The notes under the pieces: generated by a model
What the model saw: only the letters and a program-made list of their open reading frames with translations
Database searches by the model: none
Told to the model about the DNA's origin: nothing
NCBI RefSeq assembly: GCF_000017805.1
Contig: NC_009767.1
Coordinates: 4,567,001-4,631,000, forward strand
Direction of reading: 5' to 3'
DNA: 64,000 bases
From: Roseiflexus castenholzii DSM 13941
Lineage (GTDB): Bacteria; Chloroflexota; Chloroflexia; Chloroflexales; Roseiflexaceae
Position numbers and translations under genes: made by a program
In this document: positions 51,527 through 60,365 of the stretch, in pieces
Numbering within the stretch: the stretch's first letter is position 1
How the letters are laid out: every line of letters starts with the position of its first letter

Positions 51527-52873
51527 ATGAGACAACGATCGCTTTTTGTAAGGGCGCTGCTTACCCTGATCGCAGGATGGATCGCATTGGGATTCGTCAC
51601 GCCAGCAGCGGCAGTGGTGGTCACGCCAACAACTCCCGACGGTTGGGCGCCTGCCAATGTGCGCACCAATGCCACCGTCGCCATCACCACGGCGCAACCC
51701 CGTTCCGGCGCCGGTTCGCTCGAATTCACAACCAATACTATCACGCCAGGGCAGGATAAGGCGGACTATGAGAAAACGTGGACTCCGACCGACTTTCCGG
51801 CACGCACACTATCCGGGCTGACGGCGCTGAGCTACGAGTATTACCGCGACAGCAGCAGCACAACCCTTGCCCATCTGGCGCCGGTGTTGCGGTTGTATGT
51901 AGTAGATGTCACTCCCACTTCGCCAACCTTTGGCAAATACGCGCTCCTGATCTGGGAACCGGCGTACAATGGAACAACGCCAACACCGCCGGTCCCCACC
52001 GATCAATGGATCACCCAGGACATCCTGAATGGCAAGTTTTGGCTGTTCGTGCCGTCTGGTCAATCCATCCCCAGCGGTGTGGTTCAGAACTACAATGTGA
52101 CGCTCAACGACTGGATCACCGGTTCGCCGGTCGGTCAACCGGGCGATCCGGCGCCGATCAACATTGATGCCAATACGCTCGTGTTCGGTATCAATGTTGG
52201 CGTTGGCTCAGGATGGGGCGCGACGTTCCGCGGGTTCGTCGATAATGTGACGGCACGCTGGAGCAATGATGAGGTCCACGCCAACTTCGAGCCTGATCCG
52301 GCGTTCAGGTGCATCGACATCCTGCTCGACGACTTCAACCGCGCCAATACTACGAAAGGACTGGGCAGGAACTGGACCGGGGCCACCAACACCTACCGCA
52401 TTGCCGGTAATCAGGCGCAACCGTTTACCACCGCCGGCACGATCTTCTGGAATGCACAACCGCGCGTCTTTGGCGCTGATCAGGCAGCGTGCGTCACTCT
52501 GGCGCAGATCGATCCGAACGGCAAGCACCATACCCTTATCCTGAAAGCGCAATCGGTCACCAATTACACGCGCGGCATGATCCTGGTCAGCTACGATGCC
52601 ACATCTCAGCAGGTCATTGTCGAGACCGTCGAGCCGGGACAGTCGGGATGGACGACGCGACTGAACGTTCCGGTCGTGTTCAACCATGGCGACGTGCTCG
52701 GCGCGCAGGCGCTGGCGGACGGATCGGTGAAGGTGTATCGGAACGGTGTGCAGATCGGAACAGCGACGACCTCGCCCTTCTTCGTTAATCGCGGCGGGCG
52801 GATCGGCGTTTGGTTCCATCAGACGTCAGGGGCGCTTTTTGACGACTTTGGTGGCGGGAATACAACGCCATAA
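51527..52873 (+). CDS. Secreted beta-rich protein of unknown function
   Basis: A 448-residue exported protein with a clear signal peptide (RSLFVRALLTLIAGWIALGF, cut near TPAAA). The mature part has two beta-rich halves. The first half resembles a carbohydrate-binding or lectin-like jelly roll, with SGAGSLEFTTNTITPGQDKA. The second begins ILLDDFNRANTTKGLGRNWT and ends GALFDDFGGGN, the plan of concanavalin-like domains that follow D-D-F-x-R. No catalytic motif is seen. AGGTGA stands 5 bases before the ATG. It is driven by a good promoter at 51241-51270. A surface or glycan-binding role is likely, but not shown. Confidence 0.75.
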   Translation: MRQRSLFVRALLTLIAGWIALGFVTPAAAVVVTPTTPDGWAPANVRTNATVAITTAQPRSGAGSLEFTTNTITPGQDKADYEKTWTPTDFPARTLSGLTALSYEYYRDSSSTTLAHLAPVLRLYVVDVTPTSPTFGKYALLIWEPAYNGTTPTPPVPTDQWITQDILNGKFWLFVPSGQSIPSGVVQNYNVTLNDWITGSPVGQPGDPAPINIDANTLVFGINVGVGSGWGATFRGFVDNVTARWSNDEVHANFEPDPAFRCIDILLDDFNRANTTKGLGRNWTGATNTYRIAGNQAQPFTTAGTIFWNAQPRVFGADQAACVTLAQIDPNGKHHTLILKAQSVTNYTRGMILVSYDATSQQVIVETVEPGQSGWTTRLNVPVVFNHGDVLGAQALADGSVKVYRNGVQIGTATTSPFFVNRGGRIGVWFHQTSGALFDDFGGGNTTP

Positions 52874-52997
52874 TCGAAATGACAGGCGCCGACAGGCAGA
52901 CCAAGGCGATGCCTTGGTCTGCTCTATATGGGCTACAGTGCAGAGCGTGTCGGACCATCGACCTTATACGCTGCACCAGACGGGCTTCCGCGACCTG

Positions 52998-53214
52998 AAC
53001 GCGGGCATCCCTGGAGGCGCAGGCGTCCCGCCCGCCCACCAAAAACGCGGGCATCCCTGGAGGCGCAGGCGTCCCGCCCGCCCACCAAAAACGCGGGCAT
53101 CCCTGGGGCGCAGGCGTCCCGCCTGCCCACCAGGAACGCGGGCATCCCTGGGGCGCAGGCGTCCCGCCTGCCCACCAGGAACGCGGGCATCCCTGGGGGC
53201 GCAGGCGTCCCGCT
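52998..53214 (+). repeat. 46-bp tandem repeat, five copies
   Basis: The unit starts AACGCGGGCATCCCTGG, goes on GGCGCAGGCGTCCCGCC and ends in CCCACCAAA or CCCACCAGG. Copies start at 52998, 53044, 53090, 53135 and 53180, the spacing changing from 46 to 45 with the third unit. GCGGG and CCCGC ends can pair across each unit. The frame is open in several phases but encodes nothing supported. It lies just upstream of the two tRNA genes. Confidence 0.9.
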
Positions 53215-53289
53215 TCATGCGTGCGCCTGTTCTCCGATCCCCGGTTGCGCAAGCAAGCGATTCGTGGTATAGTAGCAGCGGAACAATTT

Positions 53290-53366
53290 GACTCTGTAGC
53301 TCAGCGGATTAGAGCGCTTCCCTGCGGAGGAAGAGGTCGGGCGTTCGAATCGCCCCAGAGTCGCCA
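53290..53366 (+). tRNA. tRNA-Arg (anticodon GCG)
   Basis: A 77-base tRNA with acceptor arms GACTCTG and CAGAGTC, D arm GCTCAGCGGATTAGAGC, anticodon arm CTTCC-CTGCGGA-GGAAG (anticodon GCG, arginine) and T arm with GTTCGAATC. The CCA end is encoded. Confidence 0.95.
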
Positions 53367-53421
53367 GCACAACAGGGGCGGCTGCCGGCTGGCGAGCCGC
53401 CCTTCATATAGCCCTCGAGAT

Positions 53422-53511
53422 GGGGAGGTGACGGAGTGGTTGAACGTGCTCGTCTCGAAAACGAGTTGGGTCTGAAAGCCCACGTGGGTTCGAATCCCAC
53501 CCTCCCCGCCA
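53422..53511 (+). tRNA. tRNA-Ser (anticodon CGA)
   Basis: A 90-base class II tRNA with a long variable arm. The acceptor is GGGGAGG/CCTCCCC, the anticodon arm CTCGT-CTCGAAA-ACGAG (anticodon CGA, serine), and the T arm GGTTCGAATCCC. The CCA end is encoded. It follows tRNA-Arg by 55 bases. Confidence 0.95.
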
Positions 53512-53778
53512 CTTTTGAGAACCAGGAACTGAGAATCGGGACTTGAGGCAGTGCAGACCTCACAAGTCGAAATAGTCTTCCGCCTGCCCCTGAAATCTGG
53601 AACCGTTCCCATCCACCATAGACCGCGCCTGTGAGCACGCTGAATGTCCGCACCACTGGTTGATCGAGGTGGTCCCAAGCGCCGCAGACTCACCGGCAGC
53701 GTGTACCCCTGACCGCAACGCGCCACACGGCACGCGGAACATGCACTGCTGAACCCGCGACATCCAATCTTCAAACCC
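53512..53778. other. Intergenic, no gene seen
   Basis: This 267-bp stretch between tRNA-Ser and the membrane-protein gene contains only GAGAACC/GAGAATC-like heptamers at 53517-53545. Reading frames on the minus strand here run through both tRNAs and are not credited. Confidence 0.6.
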
Positions 53779-54396
53779 TCACGCCGCCGTCGACAGGCGC
53801 ACCGGTTGAGCAGCGCGGCGTGGCAATGCCAGCAGTGCGATGCTCAACCCACCGGTTAGCGCCACCGTCAGCCACATAATGAAATCGAAGGTGACATGGC
53901 TCGCCAGCGGAGGGTGATACCCCAGCCCATAATCAACGCCGAACGCCAGCACGAACCAACCAACGACCGCAACACGCTGTAGAACGGTCACCTCACCCAG
54001 GCGTGTGGCAAACAGGATCCCCTCGCAGAGCAACCCGATATGCGTGACGAACAGGACCACCTCGAACGGATCAATGACGCCTGCCCCGGTCCACTGCCGC
54101 AGCCAGAACGCCAGCGTCCAGATGCCGTAGTGAATACAGGCGAACGCCGTCAACGCATAGAAGAAGGACCAGCGCCTCCCGGCGCGCATGCCGAAGAGCG
54201 CAATCGTGCCCAGAAACGCCGCCAGCGGGCAATCAGGAATGAAGAGCCACGCCCACAGCGGCGATGCCGCCAGCATCGGACCGTACCAGACCGCCGCGCC
54301 CCAGACCGCGCCGATCAGGTTGGCGATAACGCAGCTCCAGAAGATGATTGGCGTGCGCAGGATGAAATCGAAGAGCCAGTGTAAGAGACGGATCAT
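53779..54396 (-). CDS. DUF1405 family integral membrane protein
   Basis: A 205-residue protein with about six hydrophobic segments: LRTPIIFWSCVIANLIGAVW, then the polar turn WAWLFIPDCPLAAFLGTIAL, a histidine-containing segment FACIHYGIWTLAFWLRQW, then VVLFVTHIGLLCEGILF, and the C-terminal FDFIMWLTVALTGGLSI. This pattern, including the P-D-C-P and H-Y-G-I-W features, fits DUF1405. The function of the family is unknown. The ATG at 54396 is kept. The 273-bp gap to the acyltransferase gene upstream holds no gene. Confidence 0.8.
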   Translation of the reverse strand: MIRLLHWLFDFILRTPIIFWSCVIANLIGAVWGAAVWYGPMLAASPLWAWLFIPDCPLAAFLGTIALFGMRAGRRWSFFYALTAFACIHYGIWTLAFWLRQWTGAGVIDPFEVVLFVTHIGLLCEGILFATRLGEVTVLQRVAVVGWFVLAFGVDYGLGYHPPLASHVTFDFIMWLTVALTGGLSIALLALPRRAAQPVRLSTAA

Positions 54397-54669
54397 AATG
54401 GTTATGCCCTTCCCTGATGCTCACAAAAACACAAAGATGCGAAGAAAGCCTGTTATCTGCAACGTTGCCGGCGTCCAGCCTGCCATCAATCTTCCTTCAC
54501 CTGCAATCCATAACGTTCCCACAGAAGCGCCAGCGGTGCGCTGTACATGATTGCGCTCCAGAGACCGAATGCCTGCGACGCACGCGTAAGGGCGCCGGTG
54601 GCTTACCTTTACCTGCACCATGGTGCCACGTGTACGACGCGCCACACACCACATTCAACAATCAAGCGT

Positions 54670-55293
54670 TCAACCGTCCAACCGCAACCTTCGCACCGGC
54701 ACACCGCCGACGAACGCACCCGGCGGTATATCGCGGTTGACCAGGCTCATCGCCGAAACCGTCGCGCCATCGCCAATGACCACACCGGGCAGAATCGTCG
54801 TATTGGCGCCAATCGTAACATCATGCCCGATCCAGACCGGACCCCGCCGCCATTCATGGCGGGTGAACTCGTGGCAGAGCACCGTCGAATGGTAGCCAAT
54901 GATGCAGTTGTTGCCAAGCGTAATATCCTGGGGAAAGAAAATATCGAACATGACCATCAATCCGACCGACGCATACCTGCCAACCCGCACACCGATCAGG
55001 CGATACAGAACGTTTTTGAGCGCCAGCGACGGCGTGTAACGCGCAATCTGAATGACGACTGCATTGCGCGCAACCCGCAGATAACCGCCGGTGACCTGCG
55101 GAAAATACCAGAGCGCATTATGCGGACCCGGCGAGCGCGCGATCTGCAACCGTGACTTCCGTGTTGCAGACGTTCCCAGGCCATCAGGACCATCGGTTGA
55201 AAGCGGAGGAGCGTTTATTCCCGCAACTGGCGCCAGACGTTGCACCTGCGACGGCGCCGACCGGTGAGCGACATTCCTGAGCGTTTCGTCCAT
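54670..55293 (-). CDS. Left-handed beta-helix acyltransferase (maltose O-acetyltransferase-like)
   Basis: A 207-residue hexapeptide-repeat transferase. After a flexible 50-residue N terminus, the repeat region (about 100-200) reads ITLGNNCIIGYHSTVLCHEF, then GPVWIGHDVTIGANTTILPG and VVIGDGATVSAMSLVNRDIP, with the catalytic-type histidine in CHEF. Members move acetyl or succinyl groups from acyl-CoA to sugars. It starts 6 bases after the stop of the cyclophilin gene, so the two are likely co-transcribed. A shorter start inside the N-terminal extension is possible. The acceptor is unknown. Confidence 0.87.
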   Translation of the reverse strand: MDETLRNVAHRSAPSQVQRLAPVAGINAPPLSTDGPDGLGTSATRKSRLQIARSPGPHNALWYFPQVTGGYLRVARNAVVIQIARYTPSLALKNVLYRLIGVRVGRYASVGLMVMFDIFFPQDITLGNNCIIGYHSTVLCHEFTRHEWRRGPVWIGHDVTIGANTTILPGVVIGDGATVSAMSLVNRDIPPGAFVGGVPVRRLRLDG

Positions 55294-55299
55294 GCACTG

Positions 55300-55791
55300 C
55301 TACAAGACTTCGATCGCTACACTCAGAATCTGGTCGCCCTGTCGAATGGCGTTGACCACATCCATCCCGCTGATCACCTTGCCGAAGACGGTGTGCTTTC
55401 CATCAAGGTGCGGTTGCGGCGAATGGGTGATAAAAAACTGACTGCCGTTGGTGTTTGGTCCGGCATTCGCCATCGACAACACGCCAGTCTCGTGTTTGAG
55501 CGGATTCTTTTTTGGGTCCACCTCATCCTCGAACTTATAGCCGGGACCGCCACGCCCGGTACCGGTCGGGTCGCCGCCCTGAATGACAAAGTTGCTGATC
55601 ACACGGTGAAAGACAACGCCGTTATAGAACCCCTCGTTTGCCAGGAAGACGAAGTTGTTGACCGTTTTCGGCGCATAGGCGGCGGCAAGGTCAATGACGA
55701 TCTCGCCTTTGGAGGTCACCATGCGCGCGCGGTATTGGCGCTGCGGATCGATCTGCATCGGCGGGGGGGAAGACCATTGCTTAGGTGGCAT
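55300..55791 (-). CDS. Cyclophilin-type peptidyl-prolyl cis-trans isomerase
   Basis: A 163-residue prolyl isomerase assisting folding in the cytoplasm. It has KTVNNFVFLANEGFYNGVVF, with the catalytic arginine in FHRVISNFVIQGGDPTGTG, and then the family blocks GVLSMANAGPNTNGSQFFIT and LDGKHTVFGKVISGMDVV. I take the ATG at 55791, with AGGGAA 8 bases away; the longer frame to 56052 adds low-quality sequence. A minus-strand TATAAT at 55868-55873 fits its promoter. It is followed by the acyltransferase gene. Confidence 0.94.
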   Translation of the reverse strand: MPPKQWSSPPPMQIDPQRQYRARMVTSKGEIVIDLAAAYAPKTVNNFVFLANEGFYNGVVFHRVISNFVIQGGDPTGTGRGGPGYKFEDEVDPKKNPLKHETGVLSMANAGPNTNGSQFFITHSPQPHLDGKHTVFGKVISGMDVVNAIRQGDQILSVAIEVL

Positions 55792-55867
55792 CACACATTC
55801 CCTGTTCACTCGACAGAACGGCGCAACAACTGCCGCTCTGACATTCACAAACCATAGCGGTGAGAAA

Positions 55868-55873
55868 ATTATA
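55868..55873 (-). promoter_or_regulatory. -10 box for the cyclophilin operon
   Basis: A perfect TATAAT on the minus strand, about 77 bases before the ATG at 55791. No clear -35 was found at a good distance. Confidence 0.55.
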
Positions 55874-56334
55874 GCACAGGTGGTTGTGATAGCGCACAAC
55901 GGACGAGAGGCGTACCTGTCCACAGTTGGGGGAAAGATGCCGCCGGTCACCCAAAACGGGGGTTCAGGGGCAGCCCCGAAAAGGAGAAGCGGCGGCGGAA
56001 TGGTCTCAGCAAGCGCCAATGCACGGCGCCCCGCCGCCCCAGAACGCCGCACATAGCGCCTGCGCTCCTTCCGAGTGTGAACAGTTACCGAGAGGCGACG
56101 CAGAATCCGCGTGTGTCACAGCACGCCATCCACTCGCGCCGGATCTCGGCTATAATGAAAAAGATGACTTTACTGCAAAAAGCTGGAACTACGAAGGTCA
56201 TAAAGGGACACAAAGGAAATACGCTTCATTTTTATTCACCTTCGTGCGCTTCGTGTCCTTTGTGGTTAAGCCTTTTTGCAGTGGATTCAAAAGATGCTCC
56301 GCAACCGCTCGATGATGCGGCATCACGAGGTTCG
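55874..56334. other. Intergenic region with 109-bp inverted-repeat element (56173-56281)
   Basis: No gene is supported. On the plus strand a TATAAT at 56151-56156 could serve the peptidase gene at 56335. The stretch 56173-56281 begins CTGCAAAAAG and ends CTTTTTGCAG, a perfect 10-bp inverted repeat, with a second inner pair CACAAAGGA (56209-56217) and TCCTTTGTG (56256-56264). It is a different family from the ACCAAT element, and if transcribed would form a long hairpin in the leader of the peptidase mRNA. Confidence 0.7.
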
Positions 56335-57612
56335 ATGCAATCAATGGAAGCAACATGTTCGTACACACTTCGGAACGGCATGCTGGTGTTGTTGCGCGAG
56401 ACGCATAGCGCTCCCCTTGCCACGAGTTGGCTCTGGTATCGCGTCGGCGCCCGCAACGAGACGCCCGGAATCACCGGAGTGTCGCATTGGGTCGAGCATA
56501 TGCTCTTCAAAGGCACACCGCACATTCCAGGGCGCGACCTCGACCGCCTGATCGCTCGCAATGGCGGGACGTTCAACGGCTTTACCGCGCACGATTTCAC
56601 CGCCTACTTCGAGACATTGCCCGCCGATCGAATCGATCTCGCTCTTCAGATCGAGTCCGACCGGATGATCAACACCCTGTTCGAGGAAGAAGAGATCGAA
56701 CACGAGCGCACCGTTATTTTGGCGGAACGTGAGGGGCACGAAAATGACCCTGAGTGGTGGCTCAACGAAGCAGTCATGACCACTGCATTCCAGGTTCATC
56801 CGTACCGCAACGAGGTGATCGGTTCGCGCGACGATCTGCTGGCGCTCACCCGCGACCGCCTCGTGGCACACTATCAAACGTTCTATCGCCCGAACAATGC
56901 GGCGCTGGTGCTGGTGGGCGATTTTGATGCATCCTCATTGATGGCGCGCATCGAACGCTACTTCGGCGACCTGCCAGCCGGACCGCCGCTGCCGCCGGTA
57001 TCATGGGTCGAACCAGAGCAGCAGGCGGAACGTCGCGTGGTGGTGCGCCGACCAGGACCGGCGCAGTATGTGCAGATTGCGTACCATGCAGTGGATTGCC
57101 GCAGCCCCGATTTTGCGCCGCTGCTCGTGCTCGATGCGGTGCTTTCGGGCGCTAAATCACCCGCGTTTAGCGGCGGCGCGCAGATGAATCGGAGCGCCCG
57201 CCTGTACCGCGCCCTGGTTGAGACACGTTTGGCTGCGTATGCCTCTAGCAGTTTCCGCCCTACTCGCGATCCGCATCTGTTCGAGTTTCATGCCATGGTG
57301 CAGGACAAGCATACTGCCGAAGAGGTAGAGCGCGCGTTGTTGGCTGAAGTTGCCAGACTTCAGGAGGATGGTCCTCGCCCTGATGAGATGATAAAGGTCA
57401 TCAAACAGATGCGAGCGCAGATCGCGTATGCGCGGGAGAGTGTCACGAACCAGGCGCTGATGCTCGGTATGTGGGAGATGCTCGACTGCTATTCTCGCGC
57501 TGATACGCTGCTCGATGAGATAGCAGCGGTTCAGGCGGATGATGTCCGGCGCGTTGCGCAGACGTATTTGACGGAACGCCGGAGAACAGTCGGCTATTTT
57601 CTTCCGATCTAA
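56335..57612 (+). CDS. M16 family zinc peptidase, catalytic subunit
   Basis: A 425-residue processing-peptidase-like protein. The inverted zinc motif HWVEH (His51, Glu54, His55) is followed 76 residues later by Glu131 in ILAEREGHEN, exactly the M16B H-x2-E-H-x76-E pattern. It then has the family block HPYRNEVIGSRDDLLALTRD. The ATG at 56335 is chosen, with GAGG 4 bases before it; the longer frame to 56077 runs through the inverted-repeat element. It works with the paralogous, motif-free product of the next gene, as in mitochondrial processing peptidase pairs. The natural substrate is unknown. Confidence 0.92.
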   Translation: MQSMEATCSYTLRNGMLVLLRETHSAPLATSWLWYRVGARNETPGITGVSHWVEHMLFKGTPHIPGRDLDRLIARNGGTFNGFTAHDFTAYFETLPADRIDLALQIESDRMINTLFEEEEIEHERTVILAEREGHENDPEWWLNEAVMTTAFQVHPYRNEVIGSRDDLLALTRDRLVAHYQTFYRPNNAALVLVGDFDASSLMARIERYFGDLPAGPPLPPVSWVEPEQQAERRVVVRRPGPAQYVQIAYHAVDCRSPDFAPLLVLDAVLSGAKSPAFSGGAQMNRSARLYRALVETRLAAYASSSFRPTRDPHLFEFHAMVQDKHTAEEVERALLAEVARLQEDGPRPDEMIKVIKQMRAQIAYARESVTNQALMLGMWEMLDCYSRADTLLDEIAAVQADDVRRVAQTYLTERRRTVGYFLPI

Positions 57613-57697
57613 ACAGGTTCCGCATACCACATCCCACCGATAGCGGCTCGTCTTTTCACAGATAGGTAGTGGCTCTACACTTCAGAGTGGTTCGTGT

Positions 57698-59008
57698 ATG
57701 AATCAATTTCCTGCCAACCGCGCCAGCACCATTGCAACTGCAATTCGCTATACGCTGCCGAACGGCATGGTAGCGCTGGTGCAGCGCAACCCGACCGCTC
57801 CAACGGTGAGTGTCTACGGCGAGGTGCGTGTTGGAGCAGTGCATGAGCCTGCCGCACAGAATGGTGTGGCTGCATTCACCGGCGCCGCATTGATCCGTGG
57901 CACACAGCGACGCAGCTTCCAGGAGATTGTCGCCACCACGGAAGCGGTTGGCGCAAGCGTCAACGCCGGCGGCGGTCTGCACGCCACCCATTTCGGCGGG
58001 CGATCATTGAGCGAAGACCTGGCGCTGATCCTCGATCTTCTGGCAGATATGCTGCGCACGCCCTCCTTTCCCGACGAAGAAGTCGAGCGCCTGCGCGGTC
58101 AGTTTCTGATGATGCTACGCGAATATGAGCAGGATACCTCGGTGCGCGCCTCACGCGCGCTGCGGTCGCTGATGTTTCCGCCAGCGCATCCCTACAGTCG
58201 CCTGAGCAGCGGCACGACCGAGACGATCTCGGCGTTGACGCGCGATGACCTGGTGCGTTTCCACACTCGCTACCACCCGGCAGTCACAACGATTGCCGTG
58301 GTCGGCGATATCGAACCGGCTGACGTCATCGATCTGATCGAACGGTTCTTCGGCGACTGGCAGGCGCCTGGAAATCCGCCCCACATGACGCTGCCCGACC
58401 TGCAACCGTTGCCCGATCAGCGGCGTGTCCACGTCGCCCTCGAAGGAAAGAGTCAGACGGACGTTATCTGGGCGGTCCATGGACTCGACCGCTGTTCGCC
58501 GGATTACTACGCCGCCAGCGTTGCCAATATGATCCTGGGACGCATCGGCATTGGCGGGCGTCTCGGCGAGCGGGTGCGCGAAGAACAGGGGCTTGCCTAT
58601 TCCTGCGGCAGCAGCCTCGACGCCGACCTCGGCGCCGGTCCGTGGGCAGCGATGGCAGGGGTCAACCCCACACACGTCGAGCGAGCAATCGCGGCGATCA
58701 TTGCCGAAATTAAACAGTTTGCCGCTGAAGGACCGACGGAACAGGAACTTGCCGATGTGCACGACTTTATGACCGGCAGCCTGGCGATCAGCCTCGAAAC
58801 GAATGACAGCATCGCCGGGACGCTGCTCGGCATCGAACGGTATCACCTTGGTCTCGATTATGTCGAGCGCTATCCGTCGATCATTCGGCGCATCGACCGT
58901 GAGCAGGTTATGGATGTGGCACGTCGCTATCTGGCGACCGACAATTATGTCGTGGTGACTGCCGGACCGGCGGTGGGAGAGGAACACAATGAGCATAGTA
59001 ACGGATGA
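57698..59008 (+). CDS. M16 family peptidase-like protein, non-catalytic partner
   Basis: A 436-residue M16 protein without the zinc motif: the position of H-x2-E-H reads GVAAFTGAALIRGTQRRS. Other M16 features stay, such as the R/Y pair region in ISALTRDDLVRFHTRYHP and the glycine-rich GRIGIGGRLGERVREEQG that helps hold the peptide. It starts 85 bases after the catalytic gene. The pair is likely a heterodimer in which this subunit binds the substrate. Its end overlaps the start of the DUF262 gene by 20 bases, though GC content and style change there. Confidence 0.9.
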   Translation: MNQFPANRASTIATAIRYTLPNGMVALVQRNPTAPTVSVYGEVRVGAVHEPAAQNGVAAFTGAALIRGTQRRSFQEIVATTEAVGASVNAGGGLHATHFGGRSLSEDLALILDLLADMLRTPSFPDEEVERLRGQFLMMLREYEQDTSVRASRALRSLMFPPAHPYSRLSSGTTETISALTRDDLVRFHTRYHPAVTTIAVVGDIEPADVIDLIERFFGDWQAPGNPPHMTLPDLQPLPDQRRVHVALEGKSQTDVIWAVHGLDRCSPDYYAASVANMILGRIGIGGRLGERVREEQGLAYSCGSSLDADLGAGPWAAMAGVNPTHVERAIAAIIAEIKQFAAEGPTEQELADVHDFMTGSLAISLETNDSIAGTLLGIERYHLGLDYVERYPSIIRRIDREQVMDVARRYLATDNYVVVTAGPAVGEEHNEHSNG

Positions 59009-60365
59009 GTTGTTGGTGGAGGCGTTGCTTGCGATTGAAGAGACCAATACACCAATGACGTTTAGCGAGATCGCCAAAAGCATCAGCAAACGACGTGGTG
59101 GCGTTCAACTGACAGATGATGAAATAGGGGACTTAAGAGAATGTCTCTACCAGAACGGGAACATGTACATCCTCTGGTCTGCCAAAGACCGAACCTGGAC
59201 AATCACACCTGAAGGGCGCGCTTACGCACGTCAGATCAGCATTGAGCCTGAAGAGCTCGTGGACATTTCAGAAACTGATGAAGCGCTTGAGCCTAAAGGC
59301 GCGCCTTTCAATCCAGCACTGATCAAGGTCGATGTCGATCAGATGCATATCTATCACGCCCTTAAGCTTATTCGTGAGCAAAGACTCGTTCTTCAGCCAG
59401 AATTTCAGCGCAATTTTATTTGGGACGAAGTTCGTCAAAGCCGTCTTATTGAGTCTATTCTTCTTCGTATCGCGCTGCCAGCATTTTATCTTGATGCTCC
59501 GAGGGAAGACACCTACGTCGTCATTGATGGTCTCCAACGTCTGAAAACTCTCGACCGCTTTTGCAATGAAAAATCGCTCAAACTAACTGGTTTGGAATAC
59601 CTGCGCGAGTTTGAGAATCACGGGTTTAGCGATCTCCCTTCCCATATGCGATCCCGCCTTGAAGAAACACGCCTCACGATGCACATCATTCGACCAGAAA
59701 CCCCTTTGCAGGTCAAATTCATTATCTTTCGCCGTATCAATACTGGCGGTTTAGTCTTGACCAATCAGGAGATCAGACATGCGCTCTATCAAGGAAATGA
59801 TGGACGCGCTTCTCGTTTGCTCAAGAACCTCGCTGAAAGCCCGGAATTTCTCGATGCGACTGATCGTTCGATCAGTCCGCGACGGATGGATGATCGTGAA
59901 TGTGTTCTGCGTTTTCTTACGTTTGTGCGTTATCCATACGAGCAGTTCGGTCGAAACATGAGCGTTGGCGAACCGCCAAACCTTGATGGATTGCTGAATC
60001 GTACCATGGCAGACCTGAATGCACTGCCCTTTGAGGAACATGATAGGCTCAAAGAGGTGTTCCGCGATAGCATGTGTAAGGCGCATCTCGTATTCGGTCG
60101 CCATGCTTTTCGCAAGATATACGGACGCAATCAGAAACGTCAACCGATTAGCAAACCGCTTTTCGAGGTCTGGAGCACACTGCTCCGCGATTGGCCAATC
60201 GAAATTCTGGAACAGCGCCGTGAACAATTAATCGATGGTTTTATCGAAATTATGCAACATGATTTTGACTTCATCAAGTCTATCTCATATGGTACAGGAA
60301 GCGTAAGGGCAGTTAAGTATCGCTTTGACCGAATCAATAGAATGCTTCGAGAAACTCTGCGATGA
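58989..60365 (+). CDS. Winged-helix-like + DUF262 protein, first gene of a three-gene operon
   Basis: A 458-residue protein. Residues 1-80 look like a winged-helix-type domain, with DELLVEALLAIEETNTPMTF and a wing ending TITPEGRAYARQ. A DUF262 (ParB/Srx-like) domain follows from about 115 with LVLQPEFQRNFIWDEVRQSR and the motif VIDGLQRLKTL (180-184 D-G-L-Q-R), where the family usually has D-G-Q-Q-R. Unlike GmrSD there is no C-terminal HNH (DUF1524) motif that I can see; the C terminus is helical. GGGAGAGG stands 6 bases before the ATG. The ATPase gene overlaps it by 4 bases. DUF262 proteins often cut or sense modified DNA with nucleotide hydrolysis. Confidence 0.85.
   Translation: MSIVTDELLVEALLAIEETNTPMTFSEIAKSISKRRGGVQLTDDEIGDLRECLYQNGNMYILWSAKDRTWTITPEGRAYARQISIEPEELVDISETDEALEPKGAPFNPALIKVDVDQMHIYHALKLIREQRLVLQPEFQRNFIWDEVRQSRLIESILLRIALPAFYLDAPREDTYVVIDGLQRLKTLDRFCNEKSLKLTGLEYLREFENHGFSDLPSHMRSRLEETRLTMHIIRPETPLQVKFIIFRRINTGGLVLTNQEIRHALYQGNDGRASRLLKNLAESPEFLDATDRSISPRRMDDRECVLRFLTFVRYPYEQFGRNMSVGEPPNLDGLLNRTMADLNALPFEEHDRLKEVFRDSMCKAHLVFGRHAFRKIYGRNQKRQPISKPLFEVWSTLLRDWPIEILEQRREQLIDGFIEIMQHDFDFIKSISYGTGSVRAVKYRFDRINRMLRETLR

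Noticed and set aside
52928..53291. Frames across the 46-bp repeats, including on the minus strand
   Set aside because: Same reason as above: repeats of 45-46 bp keep several frames open.
53301..53774. A minus-strand frame spanning both tRNA genes
   Set aside because: It runs through two well-formed tRNAs and has no family similarity.
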